The position numbers and the translations under genes were made by a program. Below, piece after piece: positions 25,515-33,722 of a DNA stretch of 64,000 bases (positions are counted from its first letter, which is position 1; each line of letters begins with the position of its first letter). Under the pieces are notes generated by a model. That model made no database searches. It worked only from the letters and a program-made list of their open reading frames with translations, and was not told where the DNA came from. Origin of the DNA: Fidelibacterota bacterium (GTDB lineage Bacteria > Fidelibacterota > UBA8477 > JABMPR01); contig JABHBL010000102.1 of assembly GCA_018673925.1 (NCBI GenBank), positions 124,001 to 188,000 of the forward strand. The letters run 5' to 3'.

Positions 25515-26227
25515 TTGATCACCACAACTTGTCTGGAGACGGTCTCCCCTGCGCCAGTCGCGCTAATTATGTAATTGCCTGATGGCAATCCCTTCATATT
25601 CCATTGGAGATGATTCTTACCAGAATTTAATTGATAGTTCCTGGTCAAAATTTCTCGTCCATCCAGGGCATACAAAATGATTGAATAATTCCCTGTACTT
25701 TTAAGATTCAAATCAAAATTGACTGAGGCATTGGTTGGGTTTGGATAAATAGGAGAGAGCTCAAATGAGTTCGGTCCCCCGAAAGACCCATCAATAGAAA
25801 CAGCAACAAATTCCAATCTGATATTAACTGAATCAACTTCCATAGTTGAGGAATCCACTGCAAACATGGTCCAGATCCCTATTCCTTCTTCAGAATATGG
25901 AAAGGTGTCAAGGGTGAAATCAGCGGTATCTGAAGCAGCCAGATCAAAAGTATACTCATCTAGGAAGGGTGGTAAACAGGCTGGTCCAACGCAAAAGGAA
26001 GTGTTCCATGTTGCGGGTTTTTGATGGGTGACTCTGGTTACAGAAATCGTTTGGGATGAGGTGGAAAGACTGATTATTTCACCATGAAGTACGACGAAGT
26101 CTTCATTGCCGACATAGGCACTATCGTGCTGAACAAATTCAAAATTATTGATTTGCCCAAAAACTGCTGGCACCACGAAGAGAGCCAGAATAAATATTTT
26201 AAACAGTTTGTGCGTTTTCCCCATCAT
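25511..26227 (-). CDS. T9SS-exported protein with a conserved-looking Cys pair and Por sorting domain
   Basis: 238 aa from the ATG at 26227 (next codon also ATG); AAAGGA lies 10-11 nt upstream. The ATG at 26239 has its purine run too close. A signal peptide (KIFILALFVVPAVFG) precedes a beta-rich domain with Cys79 and Cys84 in WNTSFCVGPACLPPF. The last 85 residues form a type A T9SS sorting domain: LSPIYPNPTNASVNFDLN, then LYALDGREI and GLPSGNYIISATG. Export through the Por system to the cell surface is expected. The Cys pair fits the adjacent TlpA gene. The gene overlaps the upstream small membrane protein gene by 29 nt. Confidence 0.8.
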   Translation of the reverse strand: MMGKTHKLFKIFILALFVVPAVFGQINNFEFVQHDSAYVGNEDFVVLHGEIISLSTSSQTISVTRVTHQKPATWNTSFCVGPACLPPFLDEYTFDLAASDTADFTLDTFPYSEEGIGIWTMFAVDSSTMEVDSVNIRLEFVAVSIDGSFGGPNSFELSPIYPNPTNASVNFDLNLKSTGNYSIILYALDGREILTRNYQLNSGKNHLQWNMKGLPSGNYIISATGAGETVSRQVVVIK

Positions 26228-26420
26228 CTGTTTTGACATCCTTTTCTTTGGTTGGCCACATAAATACTAGACCCATCATCGCTCCGTACCCAGTACTAAT
26301 GTACGGATTCGATGTGATCGCACAGCTACCAGAAGCGCAACCAATATAATAGTAATAGAGGAATCCGAAGATAGCTCCAACCGCCAAACCTGATAACATT
26401 TTGATGTATCTTTTATTCAT
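26199..26420 (-). CDS. Small membrane protein with a GCASGSC motif (DUF6132-like)
   Basis: 73 aa with two hydrophobic segments. The first (MLSGLAVGAIFGFLYYYYIG) runs into GCASGSCAITSNPYISTGYG, a pattern recalled from the small DUF6132 family of FCB bacteria, often near rhodaneses. The two Cys near the membrane face could carry persulfide, which is inference. The start overlaps the rhodanese stop by 1 nt and the end overlaps the T9SS-sorted protein gene. Confidence 0.72.
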   Translation of the reverse strand: MNKRYIKMLSGLAVGAIFGFLYYYYIGCASGSCAITSNPYISTGYGAMMGLVFMWPTKEKDVKTDDGENAQTV

Positions 26421-26821
26421 TATTGAATTCTTTCATTGTTAAACATGCCCTTTTCCATGTAGGAGGCATCAAAACCTGCCAATCTTAATATCCGAGCACC
26501 CTGTCTGGAACGATTACCTGTGGGGCACAAAACCATCATGGGCTGATCCTTATATTGATTTAACTCCATGCTCCGATCCTCTAGTGAAAGCAAGGGTATC
26601 CGAATGGTATTTGACCAGGGCGCAGGTTGGGATACAACTTCAGATTCCGTTCGAACATCAATCAATATATAATTACTGGAATCAGAATATTGTCGGCTAA
26701 ACGACTCATAACTAAGAGCAGGAATATCATAGTGATCACCATATATGCCTTCGACACCGATATAAATGGTGCCACCAGTTCCCAGCAAAATCAAAGAGTA
26801 GGCAATGAGGCGATAGATCAT
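26420..26821 (-). CDS. Membrane-anchored rhodanese with intact active-site Cys
   Basis: 133 aa. A membrane helix covers about residues 5-25. The rhodanese domain shows YILIDVRTESE and the active loop VLCPTGNRSRQGA with Cys99, so sulfane-sulfur transfer is possible, unlike the Ser variant at 2555-3178. The protein would present its domain on one face of the inner membrane, probably the periplasmic side. It overlaps the OsmC gene by 4 nt (ATGA) and the next gene by 1 nt. Confidence 0.87.
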   Translation of the reverse strand: MIYRLIAYSLILLGTGGTIYIGVEGIYGDHYDIPALSYESFSRQYSDSSNYILIDVRTESEVVSQPAPWSNTIRIPLLSLEDRSMELNQYKDQPMMVLCPTGNRSRQGARILRLAGFDASYMEKGMFNNERIQ

Positions 26822-27240
26822 GCGGTATTATGGTTCTCGACTTTTGCAGTAATTTCAACGGTAGCAGCCAACATGGCGCTTACAGAGCAGTAGGTATCTT
26901 TAGAAAGTTTGACAGCTCGCTCCAATTTTTTTAAGGGAAGATCCTTGCCATAGAAGTGATAGGTCATATCAATTCGAGTGTAGACCTTTGGATGCGTCTC
27001 AGCACGCTCTGCGTGGATATCAATTTCAAAATTTTCCAGTGGGACCTTCATTTTCTTCAACATCGTCTCAACATCTATACCTGTACATCCCCCGAGACCA
27101 AATAAGACCATCTCCATGGGACCACTTGCAGCCTCATGACCACCTACCTTTTTTGAAACATCAATCATGGTCCAATGGTTTGAAGCACCCCTGGCGGCAA
27201 AGGTTCCGCCTTTTACCTGTTGAATCTTAACTTCTGGCAT
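26818..27240 (-). CDS. OsmC-family redox protein
   Basis: 140 aa. The two family cysteines are present: Cys52 in GLGGCTGIDVETML and Cys118 in DTYCSVSAML. OsmC-like proteins reduce organic hydroperoxides or act on low-molecular-weight thiols and persulfides; this shorter YhfA-type group is less studied. An AAGG site precedes the ATG by about 10 nt. It is coupled to the rhodanese downstream and follows the DUF1858 gene by 80 nt. Confidence 0.9.
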   Translation of the reverse strand: MPEVKIQQVKGGTFAARGASNHWTMIDVSKKVGGHEAASGPMEMVLFGLGGCTGIDVETMLKKMKVPLENFEIDIHAERAETHPKVYTRIDMTYHFYGKDLPLKKLERAVKLSKDTYCSVSAMLAATVEITAKVENHNTA

Positions 27241-27320
27241 AATCTGTTACCTTAAATTTCGTTCTCTAACAGTCGCCCTACCACCACCTAATATGGTCGC
27301 CGGGGACGACAAATCAATTT

Positions 27321-27527
27321 CTATAAAGCTTCTTCCAAAATCAATGCGTTCATTCTTTCCACGATGTCATCAATATTATTGAGACCCTTTTCAAGAGCTT
27401 GTGCTTCCAGGGTTCCCCAGACTGCCTCACCACATGCCAGACAGACAATACCTTCCATCTTCAGTGGACCAATTAGTTTGGGATATTCCTGAACCAGATC
27501 TTCAATAAGCATATCTTTTGTTATCAT
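27321..27527 (-). CDS. DUF1858 domain protein with CxxC (redox-disulfide type)
   Basis: 68 aa. It starts MITKDMLIEDLVQEYP and has GIVCLACGEAVWGTLE with Cys29 and Cys32, which is the DUF1858 pattern. Such small proteins often accompany hybrid-cluster proteins, rhodaneses and sulfur-related oxidoreductases, and may act as a thiol carrier. It lies 24 nt downstream of the CoA-disulfide-reductase-like gene and is probably co-transcribed. Confidence 0.87.
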   Translation of the reverse strand: MITKDMLIEDLVQEYPKLIGPLKMEGIVCLACGEAVWGTLEAQALEKGLNNIDDIVERMNALILEEAL

Positions 27528-27551
27528 AATTAATATCCTCTTATACTGAAA

Positions 27552-28901
27552 TTACTTATTGGCCACATTTGCTGCGACGAGGATGGGATCGTAGACTGGC
27601 GCAACGGGTGGAGCATAGGTTAGATCCAACATGCCTATCTCCTCTACAGTCATTTTTGCTGTAATGGCAGTGGCCAGAACATCCAGACGTTTGGCTACAT
27701 CTGCCTTGCCAATCATTTGTGCACCCAGAAGTCGCCCTGAGTTTTTCTGTACCACAAGCTTCACTGTCATTGGCTTTGAACCAGGGTAATAATGAGCCCT
27801 ATTCCCACCCGTAATGGTGGTCGTTTCTGTGTCACCCAATTTTTCGCTTTGTCCCGCCTGTTTCTCAGTGAGTCCAGTCTGAGCAATCGTATAGTCGAAG
27901 ACTTTGGCTACCGAAGTTCCTAGAATACCAGGAAATTTGGTCTGGGCTCCGGCCATGTTTTCCCCAGCAATACGTCCTCCCTTATTGGCAGAAGTCGCCA
28001 TGGGGATCCACACACTCTCTTCCAGTACTTGATGGTGTAGCTCCGCGCAATCACCACCAGCATATATATTTTCCACACTGGTCTGCATATGTTCATCAAT
28101 GAGGATGGCACCACTTTTACCAACTTCGATTCCAGCTTCAACTGCCAATTCTGAGTTTGGTTTTATACCAGTAGAAACAATGACCATATCTGTTTTAATA
28201 CGACCGGCTGAGGTCTGAACCTCAAGTCCATTACTTAATCTTTCAAGGGTGTTTACTCTGGTTCCCAGTTGAAGATCAACCCCCTTCTCGATTACATGCT
28301 CGGTTAATTTCTCCAGCATGTCTTTCTCCATGGAAGGTGCGATCTGATCTCCCCTCACCACCATGGTCACATCGATATTGAGGTGTCTGTAGGCTTCTGC
28401 CATTTCCAAACCAATATGACCGCCCCCGATGATGGTGGCATGATTAATCTCATGATCTGCGATGTAATTTTTGATCCGGTGTCCGTCTGCTAAACTTCGG
28501 AGGGTAAAAACACCTTCAGAATCGACACCTGGAATAGGAGGTACAACTGCTCGGGCACCAGTTGCAATCAGGAGGCTATCATAGATTTCTGCAAAATCTT
28601 CATCTGTACTCATATTGTGAACTGTTATGGTTTTACTCGATACATCAATATTTCTGACTTCATGCCCAACGCGAACATCGATATCTCTTTTATCACGGGC
28701 CATCTCAAGTGTAAGCACTTGCAATTTGCCACCATCCTCAATGACACCGCTGATCCAATATGGCATTCCACAGGCTGCAAAACTGATGTGTTGTCCCTTC
28801 TCAAAGACCACGAGTTCTGATTCAGGCTGCATGCGGCGGATTTTACTGGCAGCACTCATTCCAGCCGCGTCACCACCGATAATCACATATTTTTTATTCA
28901 T
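27552..28901 (-). CDS. CoA-disulfide reductase / NADH-dependent persulfide reductase-like flavoprotein
   Basis: 449 aa. The FAD-binding motif is at the N-terminus (YVIIGGDAAGMSAASKIRR). Single catalytic Cys44 lies in ISFAACGMPYWISG, the mark of the CoADR/Nox/Npsr family. A second Rossmann motif, ATIIGGHIGLEMAEAYRHL, is for NAD(P)H, and IYAGGDCAE is the second FAD motif. Family members reduce CoA disulfide, CoA persulfide or polysulfide. The rhodanese domain fused to some members is here a separate gene, four genes downstream counting this one. The substrate is inferred from the thiol-rich neighbours. Confidence 0.9.
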   Translation of the reverse strand: MNKKYVIIGGDAAGMSAASKIRRMQPESELVVFEKGQHISFAACGMPYWISGVIEDGGKLQVLTLEMARDKRDIDVRVGHEVRNIDVSSKTITVHNMSTDEDFAEIYDSLLIATGARAVVPPIPGVDSEGVFTLRSLADGHRIKNYIADHEINHATIIGGGHIGLEMAEAYRHLNIDVTMVVRGDQIAPSMEKDMLEKLTEHVIEKGVDLQLGTRVNTLERLSNGLEVQTSAGRIKTDMVIVSTGIKPNSELAVEAGIEVGKSGAILIDEHMQTSVENIYAGGDCAELHHQVLEESVWIPMATSANKGGRIAGENMAGAQTKFPGILGTSVAKVFDYTIAQTGLTEKQAGQSEKLGDTETTTITGGNRAHYYPGSKPMTVKLVVQKNSGRLLGAQMIGKADVAKRLDVLATAITAKMTVEEIGMLDLTYAPPVAPVYDPILVAANVANK

Positions 28902-28965
28902 AGATCCCCTCTCAGGATAGCATTTTCGAACATATCTTTGAGTGTGGTATCAGAGCTAAGTGACA

Positions 28966-28983
28966 AACTATTTTGGAATAGTT
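28966..28983. promoter_or_regulatory. Inverted repeat upstream of the thiol operon (possible operator)
   Basis: AACTATT (28966-28972) and AATAGTT (28977-28983) are perfect 7-bp arms around TTGG, 65 bp upstream of the CoADR-like start. On the minus strand a weak -35/-10 pair (TTGTAC, 17 bp, TATTCC) overlaps it. A regulator site is possible but unproven. Confidence 0.35.
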
Positions 28984-29000
28984 ATTTCCTAAAATGGGTA

Positions 29001-29030
29001 CAAAAAAAGGGAGCATTATGCTCCCTTTTA
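29001..29030 (-). terminator. Terminator after groES
   Basis: GGGAGC (29009-29014) and GCTCCC (29020-29025) with a 5-nt loop, extended by A/T pairs. On the minus strand the stem is followed by a long T run. It ends the sigma-factor/GroES transcript. Confidence 0.85.
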
Positions 29031-29050
29031 TTTTCAATTGTAACTTGTAA

Positions 29051-29320
29051 CTAACCGAGTTTGGCCAGGATATCACTTCGGTTCAGGATGAGGTAGTCAG
29101 TACCATCATATGCGAGTTCATCACCAGCATATTTGCCATAGAGGATAACATCACCCTCTTTGATCAATTCCTGCAATTCTTCATCATTACCTACAGCTGC
29201 GACACTACCACGACGGGGTTTTTCCTTGGCTGTATCCGGAATAATAATACCTGAGGCTGTTGTTTCTTCCTCACCTGCAGGAATAACTAATACACGATCA
29301 TCTAAAGGTTGAATTTTCAT
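29051..29320 (-). CDS. groES: GroES-family co-chaperonin
   Basis: 89 aa, a little shorter than the usual 95-97. MKIQPLDDRVLVIPAGEEE and the mobile loop TASGIIIPDTAKEKPRRG are canonical, as is GDVILYGKYAGDEL. It caps GroEL-type chaperonins. No groEL is next to it, which is unusual; it is the last gene after an ECF sigma factor, a Cys-rich protein and a glutaredoxin. It may be a second, stress-linked GroES or the sole copy. Confidence 0.92.
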   Translation of the reverse strand: MKIQPLDDRVLVIPAGEEETTASGIIIPDTAKEKPRRGSVAAVGNDEELQELIKEGDVILYGKYAGDELAYDGTDYLILNRSDILAKLG

Positions 29321-29329
29321 TTCTTTCTC

Positions 29330-29584
29330 CTATAAACCTAATAAACTATTGATTCTATTTCTGTCAAAGCCAACGACGGGACGATTATTAATCCACAGCT
29401 GTGGAACGCCCTGTTGACCTGTTTTTCTTAACATATCTTGAGCAGCTTTTTGATTTCTGCTAACATCTATCTCTTTAAACTTAATTCCGTTCTCTCGCAA
29501 ATAACGTTTTGCAGTGGTACAATGTGAACAAGTCGGGGTAGTAAACATAATAACTTTTTTTGATTGCGCTGTGGTTGTTACCAT
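29330..29584 (-). CDS. Glutaredoxin-like protein
   Basis: 84 aa. The redox site is Cys19-Ser-His-Cys22 in FTTPTCSHCTTAKRYL. The cis-Pro loop QGVPQLWINNRPVVGFD is as in glutaredoxins of the NrdH/YruB type. It is a small cytosolic thiol-disulfide exchanger. It is 3 nt after the anti-sigma-like gene and 9 nt before groES, so the four genes form one unit. Confidence 0.92.
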   Translation of the reverse strand: MVTTTAQSKKVIMFTTPTCSHCTTAKRYLRENGIKFKEIDVSRNQKAAQDMLRKTGQQGVPQLWINNRPVVGFDRNRINSLLGL

Positions 29585-29587
29585 TTT

Positions 29588-29839
29588 TCACACATCCTTC
29601 TTCAACTGATCTAAATCTAATACTTTGAAGAGGCGTTCGGATACAGATTCAGGAAGCTCACATTCATCTTCCACAACCTTATACAGCTTGACTGAACGTT
29701 GCATAGTATCATAGTAGACCTTACACTCTGGACATTCCTCCATGAGCAGACCTACTTCCTGGCATAATTCAGAGCCGATATCTGCACCGAAATCCAGACA
29801 GATTTTCTTTTGCAGCTCTACATCATGTTTCGGTTTCAT
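29588..29839 (-). CDS. Cys-rich anti-sigma-like protein (ZAS type, His replaced)
   Basis: 83 aa from ATG 29839, whose A is shared with the TAA stop of the sigma factor. Cysteines are at 14, 26, 36, 39 and near 60. CPEC (36-39) matches the CxxC of zinc-binding anti-sigma (zf-HC2) domains, as does the phrase LLMEECPECKVYYDTM. The His four residues before that CxxC in the usual HxxxCxxC is Leu here; Cys14 and Cys26 could complete a four-Cys site. Position next to an ECF sigma factor and a glutaredoxin suggests a redox-sensing anti-sigma factor similar in role to RsrA. This is inference. Confidence 0.72.
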   Translation of the reverse strand: MKPKHDVELQKKICLDFGADIGSELCQEVGLLMEECPECKVYYDTMQRSVKLYKVVEDECELPESVSERLFKVLDLDQLKKDV

Positions 29840-30450
29840 TATACTAACCAACCTTCACGTTTTAAAAAGGCACTCATCCGGTCCCTCAAAAAGAGTCTGG
29901 CCCGCATAAGTCTTACCTTCACATTGCTTTCAGAAAGTTCCAGAATTTCTGCTGTTTTTGCAGTGGATAGCTCTTCCAGGTCTCTTAGAACAAATACTGA
30001 ACGATATTTTTCATCCAGATCGTCCAGAGCGACCTTCAGGGCAATCTTGAATTCCTCGTCAGACACCTTGGTTTCGATATACTCCGGCCAATCTGCTATT
30101 TTCAGACCGTGGAGATTTTCAAAATCCGGTTCCTGGATGGAATAGGAAATCTGCATCCTGGATTGCTTTCGCAATTTACCGAGAGCGATATTTACACCAA
30201 TACGGTAAATCCAGGTATAGAAACTGGACTTCCCCTTGAAGGTGTGAATCTTTTGAAATGCTGTAATGAAGGTTTCCTGAAGCATATCTTCAGCATCTTC
30301 ATTGTTTCGCAGCATACGCAGTCCCAGATTGTAGATACGGGAAGAATACATTGTCACCAATTGTGACTGAACCTTCCGGTCTCCATCTCGGGCTGCCTGG
30401 ATTAGCTCCGGCGTCTCTTCAGTTGTCAACTCGCGTTTAATTGGATGCAA
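29839..30450 (-). CDS. ECF-type RNA polymerase sigma factor
   Basis: 203 aa. Region 2 is seen in LVTMYSSRIYNLGLRMLRNN and AEDMLQETFITAFQKIHTFK, region 4 in VFVLRDLEELSTAKTAEILE followed by SNVKVRLMRARLFLRD. A stop codon two codons upstream of the TTG at 30450 leaves that TTG as the likely start, although AGGA lies very close to it. It would direct transcription of a stress regulon. The gene is translationally coupled to the Cys-rich protein downstream and followed by glutaredoxin and groES. Confidence 0.92.
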   Translation of the reverse strand: MHPIKRELTTEETPELIQAARDGDRKVQSQLVTMYSSRIYNLGLRMLRNNEDAEDMLQETFITAFQKIHTFKGKSSFYTWIYRIGVNIALGKLRKQSRMQISYSIQEPDFENLHGLKIADWPEYIETKVSDEEFKIALKVALDDLDEKYRSVFVLRDLEELSTAKTAEILELSESNVKVRLMRARLFLRDRMSAFLKREGWLV

Positions 30451-30483
30451 TTCCTATACAGTCGTTACAGACAGAATCAAACT

Positions 30484-30981
30484 TTATGAAAGAACCAAAC
30501 CAGTTGAAACCATGGTATAACGAATATCGGCTACTTTGCTAACTGTCTTTTCAGCACGCTCGCTTTCGCAAGCTCCTTCACCAGTGTGTTCTCCACCTTC
30601 AGCACAAGCCTGGTGTGAACCTAAGGGGTTTGAGATTTTTTCTGCGATGAAGAGTCCTTCCATATCAACATTACGACCCACAGCCGTGGCTGGAATGATG
30701 AAAGCTTCATCTTTAAAGCGAACTGTTAAAACATTTTGTCCGTCACTCACTTGCATCCAGCAACCTTTATGTTTGCATAGATCAGTCACTGTACCTGAAA
30801 CGCGAAGCATCTGACCATTCAAATCCTGGGCCTGGGTAAATACCTCTGCAACTGGTGTTACTTTGGTCATGGTCAGGCTCTGTCCAAATTGATCTCCAGC
30901 TACCTCAGCAGTTTCAGAACTACAGGTCATCAGACCAAGACTTAGCATTAATACTACCATCAAAAGTGTGTGCTTTAACAT
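30484..30981 (-). CDS. DUF4920-type lipoprotein
   Basis: 165 aa. A lipoprotein signal ends at Cys20 (SLGLMTC). The core, LRVSGTVTDLCKHKGCWMQV, is the DUF4920 pattern of a small OB-like periplasmic domain with a CxxxxGCWM element. The Cys residues near the C-terminus (QACAEGGEHTGEGACESE) may bind metal. Function is not known. It lies 12 nt after the PepSY-like gene and 33 nt before the sigma factor. Confidence 0.8.
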   Translation of the reverse strand: MLKHTLLMVVLMLSLGLMTCSSETAEVAGDQFGQSLTMTKVTPVAEVFTQAQDLNGQMLRVSGTVTDLCKHKGCWMQVSDGQNVLTVRFKDEAFIIPATAVGRNVDMEGLFIAEKISNPLGSHQACAEGGEHTGEGACESERAEKTVSKVADIRYTMVSTGLVLS

Positions 30982-30993
30982 GTTAACCCCTTT

Positions 30994-31416
30994 TTAAAAT
31001 ATGCTGTTTTTTCTAATTTTAAAATACATGTAAATCCCCGTACTTCCCATGACCAGCATAACCACTGCCAGCACATCATAAAGAAGAAACCCGTATTTTC
31101 CAAAAAAATCACCTGTATGAAGATCAAGAATGACCCAGCGCAATGGGATACTCTCTTCTTCAGCGAATATGTCTTTGGTTCCCTGTCTTTCCCGGGTGGT
31201 CTCCAAACGATTCTCATAATGACCGGGAAGAACGCTGAGGGGAACGCGAGATTTCTGGATGGGCTTCAAATCATCCTGGTGGACAAGCAGAATGCCTGTA
31301 ATCGAAATAACAATAAGCAGTACAACTGAAACCAGACTAATCCATTTACTATAACCAAAAGTATATCTATGAAACTTACGCCAGGTGCGCATCGATCGAG
31401 AGGAACCCTTGCTCAA
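30994..31416 (-). CDS. PepSY-associated membrane protein
   Basis: 140 aa with two membrane helices, near residues 25-46 and 108-130. [20 protein letters not shown] and the terminal [14 protein letters not shown] are typical of PepSY-TM proteins linked with iron or redox transport, although only the short form is present. Its start overlaps the prfA stop by 4 nt. The downstream DUF4920 lipoprotein may be its partner. Confidence 0.8.
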   Translation of the reverse strand: MSKGSSRSMRTWRKFHRYTFGYSKWISLVSVVLLIVISITGILLVHQDDLKPIQKSRVPLSVLPGHYENRLETTRERQGTKDIFAEEESIPLRWVILDLHTGDFFGKYGFLLYDVLAVVMLVMGSTGIYMYFKIRKNSIF

Positions 31417-32477
31417 AGTGACTCCAGTCGGTTGACCATCTCCGCAGCGACGAGTTTTTCATGAAGCTCGGAAAGATCACCATTGGTAATCTCTTCCAAA
31501 CGATATAAGGTCAGGTTAATCCTGTGATCTGTTACACGACCCTGTGGATAGTTGTAAGTCCTGATCTTGGCACTTCTATCACCGGTAGAAACAAGTGTCT
31601 TACGCATTGCGGCAACTTGATTGTCATGTCTCTCACGTTCAGCAGCCAGCATGCGGGCACGCAAAACTTTCATGGCTTTGTCTTTGTTCTTATGCTGAGA
31701 GGTTTCATCCTGACATGAAACCACCATTCCAGATGGAATATGTGTTATGCGGATGGCAGATTCAGTTTTATTGACATGCTGTCCACCAGCACCGCTGGCA
31801 CGAAAAGTATCAATTCTCAAGTCTGCAGTGTTGATTTCAACATCAACTTCTTCAGCTTCCGGCAATACAGCAACTGTGGCCGCTGAGGTATGAATTCGAC
31901 CACTACTCTCAGTCTGTGGAATACGTTGAACCCGATGAACACCACTCTCAAATTTCAAGGTACCGTAGGCATTTTCACCTGTCACCTGGATGATGGCTTC
32001 CTTGGTGCCCCCTCCACCCAGTTCGTTCAAAGTGATAAACTCATGTTTCCAGTTGTTCGTTTCAGTATATCGCAAATACATACGAACCAGATCTGAAGCA
32101 AATAGGGCAGCTTCGTCACCACCTGCTCCAGCTCTAATTTCAAGGATGGCTGCTCCTTGATCGAGGGGATCTTTAGGAATCAGGAGAATTTTTAAATCGT
32201 CTTCCAGTTTGGCTTTTTCAGCAATAGAATCGTCCAGTTCTTCCCGAACGATTTCTTTAAGTTCATCATCATCACCCTGGAGGATAGATTCACCCTCTTC
32301 GATGTTGGTCATGAGCTCTTCATAGCTATGAAAAACCTCTAAAACGTGGGATAATTCGTTGTGCTCACGAGCTATTTTCGCGTACTTGCGATTATTAGCC
32401 ATGAGCTCAGGATCAGAAAGTTGACCCTCGAGTTCTTTAAACTTCACCTTGAGATCAGGAAGTTTATCCAGTAACAT
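31413..32477 (-). CDS. prfA: Peptide chain release factor 1
   Basis: 354 aa. The catalytic GGQ is in [19 protein letters not shown], and the stop-codon recognition region before it is of RF1 type. It releases peptides at UAA and UAG. Its ATG shares one base with the TAA of the DUF1385 gene (TAATG), and its stop overlaps the PepSY gene. The DUF1385-prfA pairing is a common bacterial arrangement. Confidence 0.96.
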   Translation of the reverse strand: MLLDKLPDLKVKFKELEGQLSDPELMANNRKYAKIAREHNELSHVLEVFHSYEELMTNIEEGESILQGDDDELKEIVREELDDSIAEKAKLEDDLKILLIPKDPLDQGAAILEIRAGAGGDEAALFASDLVRMYLRYTETNNWKHEFITLNELGGGGTKEAIIQVTGENAYGTLKFESGVHRVQRIPQTESSGRIHTSAATVAVLPEAEEVDVEINTADLRIDTFRASGAGGQHVNKTESAIRITHIPSGMVVSCQDETSQHKNKDKAMKVLRARMLAAERERHDNQVAAMRKTLVSTGDRSAKIRTYNYPQGRVTDHRINLTLYRLEEITNGDLSELHEKLVAAEMVNRLESL

Positions 32478-33472
32478 TAGTCAATAGCCTCTGCTACAAA
32501 AGATTGACCCTGATATTTTTCCAGGTCATCACCAAAAGCAAACTTGAGTGATTCAAGTGCTACGGTGAGCTGGTCATCATCAGGTTCTCTGGTCGTGATG
32601 TTCTGCAGCCAGATACCTGGAGCAGATAGCGCCCTCACCCAACCGATATGACGATACTTTGAGCTTAGCTTCAATATTTCATATCCAACCCCGGCAACCA
32701 GTGGAATTAATGGCAGATGTGTGAGTAATCTTATCTGTAGAGTCATTTCCCCAGCGAAGAGTTTCACAATGCTGTCGATGATGGCAAACATGATAATGGA
32801 GGATAAAAGCACAATAAAGATAAAACTGGTCCCACAGCGTGGATGCTGTGTTTGAAAGGGTCTTGCAGAATCTAGATCCAATGTCTTGCCAGCTTCAAAA
32901 GTGTATACTGCCTTATGCTCAGCACCATGATACTGAAAGAGTCTTTTTACGTCATCCAATAGGGATATACCCCAGAGATAGGCCAGGAATAAGGCTATTC
33001 TGATAATTCCTGATACAACGTTAAAGGTGAATGCTGTCTCAGAGAGATTGAGCAGGTTGCCTGTGACAAAGAGTGGTGTCACAAAGAAAAGACCCAGTCC
33101 AATAGATAAGGCCAGCATGGTACCAAGGAAGGATAAAATCTTGTCCTTCAGTGTCATCTCGGCTGAGCTGTCTTCCTCATAGGCGATTTCGGCAGACTCA
33201 TTGAGCGTGCCAATACCCATCTTCATGGACTCGAAAAGTGCGATCATACCGCGCAGAACGGGTTTTTTAAATATGGCAATCTTTTCTGTGAGTGAAGTGA
33301 ATTCCTGGCGTCTGGTAATAATCTCGCCTTTGGGATTCCTCACAGCAATAGCATAGGCACCAGGCACACGCATCATCACACCTTCGATGATAGCTTGCCC
33401 ACCGACCAGAATTGTCTGCTGGGCGGTGAGAAATGCCTGGATGAAAACGCGAAATGAGCGTTTGGGCATCAA
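32477..33472 (-). CDS. DUF1385 family membrane protein
   Basis: 331 aa. [20 protein letters not shown] near residue 22 and [17 protein letters not shown] followed by [10 protein letters not shown] are the DUF1385 signatures. Several membrane helices are visible in the middle. Function is unknown, though the family is conserved next to prfA and rpmE, as here. The gap to rpmE is 18 nt. Confidence 0.92.
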   Translation of the reverse strand: MMPKRSFRVFIQAFLTAQQTILVGGQAIIEGVMMRVPGAYAIAVRNPKGEIITRRQEFTSLTEKIAIFKKPVLRGMIALFESMKMGIGTLNESAEIAYEEDSSAEMTLKDKILSFLGTMLALSIGLGLFFVTPLFVTGNLLNLSETAFTFNVVSGIIRIALFLAYLWGISLLDDVKRLFQYHGAEHKAVYTFEAGKTLDLDSARPFQTQHPRCGTSFIFIVLLSSIIMFAIIDSIVKLFAGEMTLQIRLLTHLPLIPLVAGVGYEILKLSSKYRHIGWVRALSAPGIWLQNITTREPDDDQLTVALESLKFAFGDDLEKYQGQSFVAEAID

Positions 33473-33490
33473 ATCAGCTTTGGAACGGAT

Positions 33491-33703
33491 CTATTTAGCT
33501 TTTTCAGCTGTTCCATATTTTTTACGGAACTTATCGATACGACCAGCCGTATCCAGCAATTTCTGTTTTCCAGTAAAATATGGGTGACATTCGTTGCAAA
33601 TTTCTATATGCAGCTCACCAACCGTGGTATAGGTCTCAAAACTATTCCCGCAGGCACAAGCAACCTTGTGCAACTCGTATTTAGGATGGATTCCTGGTTT
33701 CAT
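33491..33703 (-). CDS. rpmE: 50S ribosomal protein L31 (zinc-binding type)
   Basis: 70 aa starting [24 protein letters not shown] and CNECHPYF provide the zinc-binding residues of the zinc-containing L31. It bridges the ribosomal subunits. It sits between the aminotransferase and DUF1385 genes. Confidence 0.96.
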   Translation of the reverse strand: MKPGIHPKYELHKVACACGNSFETYTTVGELHIEICNECHPYFTGKQKLLDTAGRIDKFRKKYGTAEKAK

Positions 33704-33722
33704 TTTATGGGTACTCCCTTCA

